NCBI GenBank assembly: GCA_012719815.1
Contig: JAAXZP010000104.1
Coordinates: forward strand, 1 to 5,761
Reading direction: 5' to 3'
From: Christensenellaceae bacterium
GTDB taxonomy: Bacteria; Bacillota; Clostridia; Christensenellales; SZUA-584
DNA: 5,761 bases
In this document: positions 1 to 4,894 of the stretch, piece after piece
How positions within the stretch are numbered: the first letter of the stretch is position 1
Layout of the letters: every line of letters starts with the position of its first letter
The notes under the pieces: model-generated
What the model saw: only the letters and a program-made list of their open reading frames with translations
What the model was told of the DNA's origin: nothing
Database searches by the model: none
Program-made: the position numbers and the translations under genes

Positions 1-618
1 AGCCGCCACGAGTATGTCCGCATAGGCGCAGACCTTGTCCAAATCCCGGGTGCGCGAATGGCACATCGTCACCGTCGCGTTCTCGTTCAGCAGCAGCAGC
101 GACACCGGCTTGCCCACCATGTTGCTACGCCCGACGCCCACGGCGCGCTTGCCGGCAATCTCCGTGCCGGTGCTCTTGATGAGCCGGATAACGCCTTTGG
201 GCGTGCACGGGATAAAGCCTTTCTCGCCCACCAGCAGCCGCCCTGCCGTCACCACGTGCAGCCCGTCCACGTCTTTATTCGGATCCACTTCGCGCAGTAT
301 CTCCAGCGCGTTGAGGTGCGGCGGCAGCGGCAGCTGAATCAGTATGCCGTGCAGCGCCCTGTCCGCGTTGCACTGGCGCACCAGCGCGATCAGGTCTTCC
401 TTGGAGGTGCCGGCGGGCAGCTTGTGCACCACCGAATACATGCCCAGCTCCTCGCACGCAAGCGCCTTGTTGCGCACGTACACCGCGGACGCCGGGTCAT
501 CGCCCACCAGTATCACCGCGAGGCCGGGCACCAGCCCCTGCGATTTCATCTCCGCGACCTGTTTTTTGAGGTCTTCCCTGATTGCGGCCGATATGGCCTT
601 TCCGTCGATAATACTCAA
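1..618 (-). CDS. folD: FolD, bifunctional methylenetetrahydrofolate dehydrogenase/cyclohydrolase (3' end cut by window)
   Basis: Cytosolic one-carbon enzyme. It oxidises 5,10-methylene-THF to 5,10-methenyl-THF with NADP+ and hydrolyses that to 10-formyl-THF. The 206 residues present hold the N-terminal catalytic domain and the start of the Rossmann domain. Visible family motifs are PASAVYVRNK (about 42-51, with the family's catalytic Tyr47 and Lys51), GILIQLPLP (91-99), DVDGLH (116-121), PCTPKGV (137-143) and GRSNMVGKP (163-171, nucleotide-binding turn). Full-length proteins are about 280-290 residues, so roughly 80 C-terminal residues lie beyond position 1. The start is TTG at 618, seven bases after an AGGAG (630-626). 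This TTG shares the sequence TTGA with the stop of the upstream TsaD-like gene, a 4-base overlap typical of coupled translation. It is the last gene visible in the asp23-led operon. Identification is firm; the TTG start is well supported by the ribosome binding site. Confidence 0.96.
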   Translation of the reverse strand, partial: MSIIDGKAISAAIREDLKKQVAEMKSQGLVPGLAVILVGDDPASAVYVRNKALACEELGMYSVVHKLPAGTSKEDLIALVRQCNADRALHGILIQLPLPPHLNALEILREVDPNKDVDGLHVVTAGRLLVGEKGFIPCTPKGVIRLIKSTGTEIAGKRAVGVGRSNMVGKPVSLLLLNENATVTMCHSRTRDLDKVCAYADILVAA

Positions 619-1571
619 GCCAAAACTCCTTTACTATGCAGCCGTTCCGCCGCGAGCGCCAGCCCGCAGGCGTTGTCGCCGCAGTATTCACGTTGCGTCA
701 GTATGAGATGAATGCCTTTCTCCTGCGCGATGGCGCTCAGCCGTTCGCGGATGACCGTGCCGGCTATCACGCCGCCCGACAGCATGAAGCGGCTAAGCCC
801 CAGTTCTTCCGTCGCATGGGCGATGAGCCGCGCCAGCGTCTCCGCCACGCAATCGAAAACGGCGCTGCACACCTCCGCCGGGTCCTCGCCGTCTTTCAGG
901 CGGCGAAGCGCCTGCGTCTCCGCGCCCGAAAGGTTGGCATGAAGCCCGTCCACCTTAACCGCGAGCTTTTTCGCGCCTGGGCGGTACAGCGGCTCCATAT
1001 GCGCGCCGGCGGGAAACGGCAGCCCTGCCGCCACGCCTACGCGGTCAATCAGCTGGCCGCACGTGATGTCCAGCGAACCGCCGAGAGGCTTAATATCCGT
1101 CACCAGAGCGCCGCCTATCGTGACGCGCAGAATGTCCAGCGTGCCGCCGGACACATGCATCGCGCCGTACACGCCGTCCGGCACGTCGTTGCCGATAAAC
1201 GCCGCATACAGGTGCCCGTGCTGGTGCGTCAGCGCGTAGGGTTTGACGCCCAGCGCTGCCGCGTACGCCGCCGCGTGGGAAGCCCCCACGCAGAACACCG
1301 GCATGTAGGACTGCTCCGCCGGGCAGGGCTTCTCGCTAAAAGCCACCGCCAAAATCTGCGGCTTGTCCCAATCGTGCATTTCCGAAAAAAGCGCACGAAG
1401 GTTTTTCACATGCGCAAATACCGCTTCCGACTGCCGAAGCCCCCGGCTGCCCTGGGGCACCTTCAGCATCATGCGCCTGTCCAGCACCACGCGGCCGCAC
1501 GACACCACCGCGATGGACGTGGTGTAGGCGCTGGTGTCCACGGCGAATGCCGTGCTATTCGGTCCGCACAT
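615..1571 (-). CDS. TsaD-like protein of the peptidase M22 / 'O-sialoglycoprotein endopeptidase' group (probable TsaD paralogue)
   Basis: A 318-residue ASKHA-fold protein related to TsaD (Kae1), which installs threonylcarbamoyl on tRNA A37. The TsaD-type metal site is visible: H116-x3-H120 in THQHGH, and D299 in CGDNA. The glycine-rich phosphate loops are also present: HVSGGT at 139-144 and LSGGV at 264-268. LDITCGQLIDRVG (167-179) aligns with the DAxGExxDK region of TsaD, but with GQ for GE and DR for DK. The N-terminal FAVDTSAYTTS lacks the TSCDET-type signature, and the Asn of the TsaD GGVxxN motif is Gly271. I therefore infer a paralogue, not the cell's main TsaD; its substrate is unknown. 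The start is ATG 1571, preceded by GGAGGAG (1582-1576); the in-frame Arg-rich extension upstream is not family-like. It overlaps the nusB 3' end by 17 bases and the folD start by 4. Confidence 0.85.
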   Translation of the reverse strand: MCGPNSTAFAVDTSAYTTSIAVVSCGRVVLDRRMMLKVPQGSRGLRQSEAVFAHVKNLRALFSEMHDWDKPQILAVAFSEKPCPAEQSYMPVFCVGASHAAAYAAALGVKPYALTHQHGHLYAAFIGNDVPDGVYGAMHVSGGTLDILRVTIGGALVTDIKPLGGSLDITCGQLIDRVGVAAGLPFPAGAHMEPLYRPGAKKLAVKVDGLHANLSGAETQALRRLKDGEDPAEVCSAVFDCVAETLARLIAHATEELGLSRFMLSGGVIAGTVIRERLSAIAQEKGIHLILTQREYCGDNACGLALAAERLHSKGVLA

Positions 1572-2022
1572 CCGTCTCCTCCGCAACGCGCTCCGCCTGC
1601 CCGGCCATCGCAACGGGCGGCGAGCTTTTCAGCACCGCGCCGAGCACGCCGTTAATGAACCGCGCGGATTTGTCGCTGGCGTATTTCTTGCCCAGCTCCA
1701 CGCACTCGTTGATGGTGATGCTCTCGTGGATGTCGTCGCAGTAGTAGAGCTCGCACACGCCGATGCGCAGTATCGACAGCTCTACCTTAGCCATATGCGA
1801 GATGTTCCAGTTTTTCGAATTGGCCTGTATGGCAGCGTCTACTTCGTCCTTGTGCGTTTTATACAGCTCGATCATGCGGGCGACGTACGCCCAGGCATTG
1901 TCGTTCATGCCTTTATCAAAACAATCCCGCATGACGTCCATCGTTGCGGGATTGAATTCGCCGGTGATCGCGTATTCGTAAAACAACCGCAGCGCTGTAT
2001 CCCGTGCCGCTCTCCTGCTCAT
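1555..2022 (-). CDS. nusB: NusB, transcription antitermination factor
   Basis: All-helical RNA-binding protein that pairs with NusE (ribosomal protein S10) on boxA RNA and supports antitermination in rRNA operons. The 155-residue product starts with the typical SRRAARDTALRLFYE helix, has the central KVELSILRIGVCEL segment (about 78-91) and ends its core with the hallmark ARFINGVLGAVLK (about 120-132). About 23 further residues (SSPPVAMAG... to VRTE) extend beyond the usual C-terminus. They look disordered, and the last six codons overlap the next gene. The ATG is preceded by GGAGG (2031-2027) four bases upstream. DUF2273 ends 11 bases before it. In B. subtilis nusB also lies downstream of spoIIIA and an Asp23-family gene and upstream of folD, so position and sequence agree. 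Confidence 0.96.
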   Translation of the reverse strand: MSRRAARDTALRLFYEYAITGEFNPATMDVMRDCFDKGMNDNAWAYVARMIELYKTHKDEVDAAIQANSKNWNISHMAKVELSILRIGVCELYYCDDIHESITINECVELGKKYASDKSARFINGVLGAVLKSSPPVAMAGQAERVAEETDVRTE

Positions 2023-2033
2023 CTATCCTCCGC

Positions 2034-2261
2034 CTATTTGAATATGTCCGGTAATATCTTGTCCAACATTTCCAGAAATTTTTTACGGAATCTGTTTTTC
2101 GTACCGAAAAACGCACCCACCCCGGCGCACAGCGCCAGAAACAGCGTCGCAAAAAAGCCGATGGAAAGCATCAGTATGCCCACCAGCAGCCCCAGACTCA
2201 CGCCGATAATGGCGCCCTTATGCTGTTTGACAAAACTGAAAAAGCCGTGCAGATTGTCCAC
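2034..2261 (-). CDS. DUF2273 family small integral membrane protein
   Basis: A 75-residue protein with two closely spaced membrane helices (about 17-34 and 36-53) joined by a short Ser-Ile-Gly turn. They are followed by a basic, amphipathic tail (KNRFRKKFLEMLDKILPDIF) that is probably cytosolic. The N-terminus is DNLHGFFSFVKQHKGAIIG. Size, topology and the place next to amaP and asp23 fit DUF2273, a family commonly encoded in Asp23/AmaP clusters of Gram-positive bacteria; no biochemical role is established for it. The start codon is GTG at 2261, and its G is also the last base of the amaP stop TAG, a 1-base overlap. The nearest purine-rich element (AAAGG, 2279-2275) is 13 bases away, so translation probably depends on coupling to amaP. 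nusB begins 11 bases after its stop. Confidence 0.85.
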   Translation of the reverse strand: MDNLHGFFSFVKQHKGAIIGVSLGLLVGILMLSIGFFATLFLALCAGVGAFFGTKNRFRKKFLEMLDKILPDIFK

Positions 2262-2806
2262 TACTCGACACGCGCCTTTACAACCTGCGTCGTCTTTTCG
2301 ACAAGCAGCATGATTTTGTTGACCTCAATACCCGAAAACAGCTCAATATGCGCTTTCAGCCCCGTCTGGATGGCCTGCATCGTTTCGGGGATGTTTGTCC
2401 CTTCCGCGACCGAAAGCTTTGCCTGCACATTGAGCTTGGAATCACGCACCCAGGCGGCTACCCGTACGGTGCGTACCGATTCGTTGGCCGCGATAAAGCG
2501 CGTCGCCATCTCCTCCAGCGCCGAAATCGAGATGGAGATAGCGCCGCCTTCCGTCAACCGCACCAGCGCCGCCTTGGGCCTGCGGCGGCTTATGCCGGAG
2601 AACATCAGCATAAGGCTGACGATGACGACCACCACGGCGATGAGCGACACAATCCATTTGACGCCGAGGTCCGTGTACAGCTGATCCAGCCACCACGACG
2701 GATAGTCAATGCTGATCAGCCCCCACGCGCAGCACAGAACAACGCCCGCGATGGCAAGAAAAAACAGCAGGTAAAGCGTCAGCAGTATTAGCATAATAAT
2801 ACGCAT
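2261..2806 (-). CDS. amaP: AmaP-like alkaline shock response membrane anchor protein
   Basis: A 181-residue membrane protein that probably tethers the Asp23-family protein to the cell membrane, as AmaP does for Asp23 in Staphylococcus aureus. Hydrophobic helices span about 4-28 and 51-71, separated by a short loop with DYPSWWLDQLYTDLG. After the second helix comes a basic stop-transfer patch (SRRRPKAA) and a soluble domain (about 80-181). Its beta-alpha pattern, for example GGAISISISALEEMA and GIEVNKIMLLVEKT, resembles Asp23 itself. The ATG at 2806 is preceded only by purine-rich sequence, with GGGGG (2824-2820) 13 bases upstream, so initiation may be modest. An in-frame ATG at 2794 is an alternative. 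A 64-base gap separates it from asp23. Family assignment rests on topology, the Asp23-like domain and the neighbours. Confidence 0.85.
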   Translation of the reverse strand: MRIIMLILLTLYLLFFLAIAGVVLCCAWGLISIDYPSWWLDQLYTDLGVKWIVSLIAVVVVIVSLMLMFSGISRRRPKAALVRLTEGGAISISISALEEMATRFIAANESVRTVRVAAWVRDSKLNVQAKLSVAEGTNIPETMQAIQTGLKAHIELFSGIEVNKIMLLVEKTTQVVKARVE

Positions 2807-2870
2807 TTTTCTTTTGTATCCCCCGTATCCCTAAATCATCAGTTTAAAGCCCCAAAAAATTCAAAGCCGC

Positions 2871-3266
2871 TCAATGCACTCGCTTGGTTTCCTCAGCCGG
2901 CTCCTTCGCGAGACGGACGCCCTGTATGTGGACGTTGATCTCCACCGGCCGAAGGCCCGTCATCGTTTCCACAGCCTTTTTCACGTTGGCCTGTATCTTC
3001 TCGCAAAGCGACGGGATTTCGACACCGTATTCCACCACGATGAAAAGATCGATCGCGCACTCTTCCTTGCCGACCTCTACCTTGACGCCCTTGGTTAAAT
3101 TTTTGCGGCCAAGCAGCTCGGCCAGGCCGCCCGAAAATCCACCGCTCATGCCGGCCACGCCTTCAATTTCCACCGTCGCGAGACCGGCGATCGTCGCCAC
3201 AACGTCATTCGCAAAGGAAATGCTGCCGTTCTGTTCTTCTCTCGTGTTCATGTTGTTTGAGCTCAA
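2871..3266 (-). CDS. Asp23/Gls24 family envelope protein (YqhY-type by position)
   Basis: A 131-residue cytosolic Asp23-family protein. Diagnostic segments are GSISFANDVVATIAGLA (about 14-30), EIEGVAGMSGG (33-43), the VKVEVGKEECAIDLFIVVEYG strand pair (about 60-80), IQANVKKAVETMTGL (about 89-103) and VEINVHIQGV (106-115). Members coat the inner face of the membrane and have been tied to envelope stress. In B. subtilis the YqhY member, lying between accC and nusB, is linked to control of lipid synthesis. I start it at TTG 3266, because GAGGTGA (3278-3272) sits five bases upstream and the candidate transcription start is about 20 bases upstream. GTG 3275 would overlap that binding site, and ATG 3251 has only a weak GAG upstream; the start is the uncertain part. 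It is the first gene of the promoter-led operon, with amaP following. Confidence 0.92.
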   Translation of the reverse strand: MSSNNMNTREEQNGSISFANDVVATIAGLATVEIEGVAGMSGGFSGGLAELLGRKNLTKGVKVEVGKEECAIDLFIVVEYGVEIPSLCEKIQANVKKAVETMTGLRPVEINVHIQGVRLAKEPAEETKRVH

Positions 3267-3271
3267 ACATC

Positions 3272-3278
3272 TCACCTC
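3272..3278 (-). promoter_or_regulatory. Ribosome binding site of the asp23-family gene
   Basis: The sequence GAGGTGA is complementary to the 3' end of 16S rRNA and lies five bases before TTG 3266. It is the only good Shine-Dalgarno element in the leader and is the reason for choosing the TTG start. The out-of-frame ATG at 3270 is only one base away and is too close for efficient use, though not impossible. Confidence 0.7.
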
Positions 3279-3294
3279 TTCGATTATTGCTTAA

Positions 3295-3323
3295 ATTATA
3301 ACAGAGAGGGCAGCTAATTACAA
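3295..3323 (-). promoter_or_regulatory. Sigma-A-type promoter for the asp23-amaP-DUF2273-nusB-TsaD-like-folD operon
   Basis: On the minus strand, TTGTAA (3323-3318, four of six matches to TTGACA) is followed after 17 bp by a perfect TATAAT (3300-3295). The -10 box is preceded by TGT, giving the TGn extended -10. Transcription would begin near 3288 and give a leader of about 20 bases before TTG 3266, just long enough to hold the GAGGTGA ribosome binding site. It lies in the 94-base gap after spoIIIAH and lets the housekeeping genes be expressed independently of sporulation. The assignment is from consensus and spacing only. Confidence 0.8.
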
Positions 3324-3360
3324 TCTGCAAGGCGAATTATCGGAAAAATCCTCCTGCCTG

Positions 3361-3897
3361 CTAGCTTTGCAGCATGATCTTGATGTTCTGCGGCGACTCG
3401 CCCGTCTCCTGCCTGACGATTTCCAGTATCTTCGCGGCCTGCTCTTTGGTAATCTCCTTCGCTTTGATCACCACGTTGACGGAGCCGGTCTGTACCGTCA
3501 CAATCGCGTCTTCAAAACCGCTGGCCACCAGCAGCCCCTCGATCGTGAGCTCATTCTCCATGTTCTTGACGATCTGGATCTTCTGCTCCTGAGCGTCCTT
3601 GACCATCTCGGGGTCGCTGTTCTCTCCGCTGATGATGCTGTCGAGGTACACTATCTCTTTTTCACGGTAGCTCTCCCTGTTCGCCTTGTAATCCTCAAAA
3701 TAGTTGCCTCCCGACATCACGGCCAGATCGTCCGCAGACATCGCCCCTTCTATCTCGGTGTCCAGGACATCGCCCGCCTGCGCCGCCGCATCGCCTTTGG
3801 GGGCGGTGCCCAGCACGTAGTTGAGATAACCGACGCCGATCAGCACCACAACAAGCCCCGCCAGTAAAAGATAACGCCCTACCTTTTTGCTTTTCAT
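3361..3897 (-). CDS. spoIIIAH: SpoIIIAH, stage III sporulation protein AH
   Basis: Mother-cell protein of the SpoIIIA-SpoIIQ complex. Its extracytoplasmic domain binds forespore SpoIIQ across the intermembrane space in characterised species. The 178-residue product has a basic N-terminus (MKSKKVGRY), one membrane helix (about 9-28) and a low-complexity linker. Next is the family's charged helix, NYFEDYKANRESYREKE to LDSII (about 65-89). A ring-building (YscJ/FliF-like) domain covers about 113-176, with VASGFEDAIVTVQTGSVNVV and KEQAAKILEIVRQETG. The start is ATG 3897, with AAGGG (3912-3908) ten bases upstream. ATG 3918 is in frame and would add seven residues (MIKGNGI), but it overlaps a TATAAT. 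It follows spoIIIAG with a gap of about 40 bases and is the last gene of the spoIIIA operon, as in B. subtilis. Confidence 0.95.
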   Translation of the reverse strand: MKSKKVGRYLLLAGLVVVLIGVGYLNYVLGTAPKGDAAAQAGDVLDTEIEGAMSADDLAVMSGGNYFEDYKANRESYREKEIVYLDSIISGENSDPEMVKDAQEQKIQIVKNMENELTIEGLLVASGFEDAIVTVQTGSVNVVIKAKEITKEQAAKILEIVRQETGESPQNIKIMLQS

Positions 3898-3916
3898 TAT
3901 TCCATTTCCCTTGATC

Positions 3917-3944
3917 ATTATACAATTTCACTTCCCTTACTCAA
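3917..3944 (-). promoter_or_regulatory. Possible internal promoter upstream of spoIIIAH
   Basis: On the minus strand, TTGAGT (3944-3939) overlaps the spoIIIAG stop codon, and a perfect TATAAT (3922-3917) follows after 16 bp. It matches a vegetative-type promoter, not the mother-cell sigma-E consensus expected for spoIIIA genes. A transcript starting about 3910 would have a leader of about 13 bases before ATG 3897. That leader would hold only part of the purine-rich binding site. It may be chance, since the region is locally AT-rich. Confidence 0.35.
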
Positions 3945-4546
3945 TGTTTCATTTTATATACGTCAACCTGCCGGGGGCCGACGTTAAGCAATGTTTGCAC
4001 GGCGTTTAAGAGGTTCAGCCGGACGGTGATGTCATCTGCCCCCTCGGCCACCACAATCACGCCCCGAATCTTTGGGCTGATCTCCTTGAGTACCAGCGCT
4101 CTGTTGCCGCTGCCATCTCCTACGGTAACCACCTCGCTCTGCGTATTCTCCGTGTTTGTCGTACTCGTGCCGCTCTCCCTGTTGTCCGTTATCGTCGTGG
4201 TCTGCCTATCCACGCTGAATGCCGGCACGATTTCGCTGGTGGACTCGTAAGTGATCATCACCTCCACATCTCCCGCGCCTTCTATCTGCGACAGCGTCGC
4301 CGCAAGTTTTTCCTCGAGGCTGTCCGTCATGCCGATGTCCGGCGCTTCCTGCGTCGCAACAGGCGCTGTATTTTCCTGCTTTTTTGAAACCAGGCTGCCT
4401 GACGAAAAATAGATCACCAGTATCACGATGATGATGAGCAGTATCGCCAGGTACTGTATTTTCTTCTTGACATCCAGCTTACCGAAGCGCGAAAACACCC
4501 CCTGCTTGCGTTCGGCAAAAGCCGCAGCATTTTCCGTTTCACCCAT
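3941..4546 (-). CDS. spoIIIAG: SpoIIIAG, stage III sporulation protein AG
   Basis: Mother-cell membrane protein whose B. subtilis homologue forms a large ring in the space between mother cell and forespore. The 201-residue product has a basic cytosolic head (ERKQGVFSRFGKLDVKKK) and one strong membrane helix (about 31-48). Its ring-building domain is split: the first part is about 74-105 (LEEKLAATLSQIEGAGDVEVMITYES), the second about 148-198 (NRALVLKEISPKIRGVIVVAEGADD to VDVYKMK). Between them lies a Thr/Ser-rich insert (about 106-147), in the place of the beta-triangle insertion known in SpoIIIAG. PKIRGVIVVAEGA is highly characteristic of the family. ATG 4546 is chosen because GGGTGAT (4557-4551) lies four bases upstream; an in-frame GTG at 4555 overlaps that site. 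spoIIIAF ends 32 bases before it. Confidence 0.96.
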   Translation of the reverse strand: MGETENAAAFAERKQGVFSRFGKLDVKKKIQYLAILLIIIVILVIYFSSGSLVSKKQENTAPVATQEAPDIGMTDSLEEKLAATLSQIEGAGDVEVMITYESTSEIVPAFSVDRQTTTITDNRESGTSTTNTENTQSEVVTVGDGSGNRALVLKEISPKIRGVIVVAEGADDITVRLNLLNAVQTLLNVGPRQVDVYKMKH

Positions 4547-4578
4547 CCAGATCACCCTTTTCCTTACTCATATTTATT

Positions 4579-4890
4579 TTAACCGTCCCCCATATATACC
4601 TCATAAACCTTGTAAATGTAGTCCTTGTATGAGCTGGTCTCCGGCAGAACCGGCCTTGTGCTGCCCGCGCTTTTCAGCGCCCCCATCAGCTCAGCCTCCA
4701 CGTCCGCTCCGGACAGCACGGAGATAAGCGGCGAGAGTATGATGATGGTAATCACGATGCCGATCACCACCGACACGTACTTTTTGATTCCGGATTCCGG
4801 CAGCAGCATGCTGACCACCATGCCGAATATTACGGCAAGCGCCACCGCCGCCGCCCAGTTTTTTATCAGTTCATGTAAGACGTCCAGCAT
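4579..4890 (-). CDS. spoIIIAF: SpoIIIAF, stage III sporulation protein AF (short form)
   Basis: Membrane component of the SpoIIIA complex. The 103-residue product has two membrane helices (about 12-30 and 38-59) joined by the family-typical LPESGIKKYVSVVIG. It ends in a short soluble tail with YKDYIYKVYEVYM (88-100). B. subtilis SpoIIIAF is about 206 residues, with a ring-building-like soluble domain after the helices; that domain is absent here. The stop TAA at 4581-4579 is followed by only 32 bases before spoIIIAG. There is no room for a frameshifted remainder, so the loss is a true deletion or an ancestral short form. ATG 4890 has GAGGTGA (4901-4895) four bases upstream, and this site covers the last codons of spoIIIAE, giving tight coupling. 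Identification is firm from the membrane region and its place between spoIIIAE and spoIIIAG. Confidence 0.92.
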   Translation of the reverse strand: MLDVLHELIKNWAAAVALAVIFGMVVSMLLPESGIKKYVSVVIGIVITIIILSPLISVLSGADVEAELMGALKSAGSTRPVLPETSSYKDYIYKVYEVYMGDG

Positions 4891-4894
4891 CGCG

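Noticed and set aside
58..711. Plus-strand open frame of 217 codons opposite folD
   Set aside because: The minus strand encodes unmistakable FolD motifs over the same bases; the plus-strand product has shadow-like Arg/His/Gln-rich composition.
636..1655. Long plus-strand open frame of 339 codons opposite the TsaD-like gene
   Set aside because: It is rich in Arg, His and Ala, has no recognisable motif, and is a mirror of a gene with clear family motifs on the minus strand. High GC at third positions keeps the opposite strand open.
1534..2313. Plus-strand open frame of 259 codons opposite nusB and DUF2273
   Set aside because: It runs across three minus-strand genes with firm family assignments, lacks motifs and has no good ribosome binding site that I could see.
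2807..2870. Possible separate promoter for amaP in the 64-base gap
   Set aside because: TTGAAT-like and TAAACT-like boxes exist but not at 16-18 bp spacing; read-through from the asp23 promoter is simpler.
3341..3376. Possible terminator at the end of spoIIIAH
   Set aside because: Only a 4-bp stem (CTGC/GCAG) overlapping the stop codon and a separate short T run were found; this is too weak for an intrinsic terminator.
4624..4631. CATACAAG inside spoIIIAF resembling a sigma-E -10 box for spoIIIAG and spoIIIAH
   Set aside because: No plausible sigma-E -35 element lies at the right distance upstream, and the bases are explained by codons of the SSYKDY tail.
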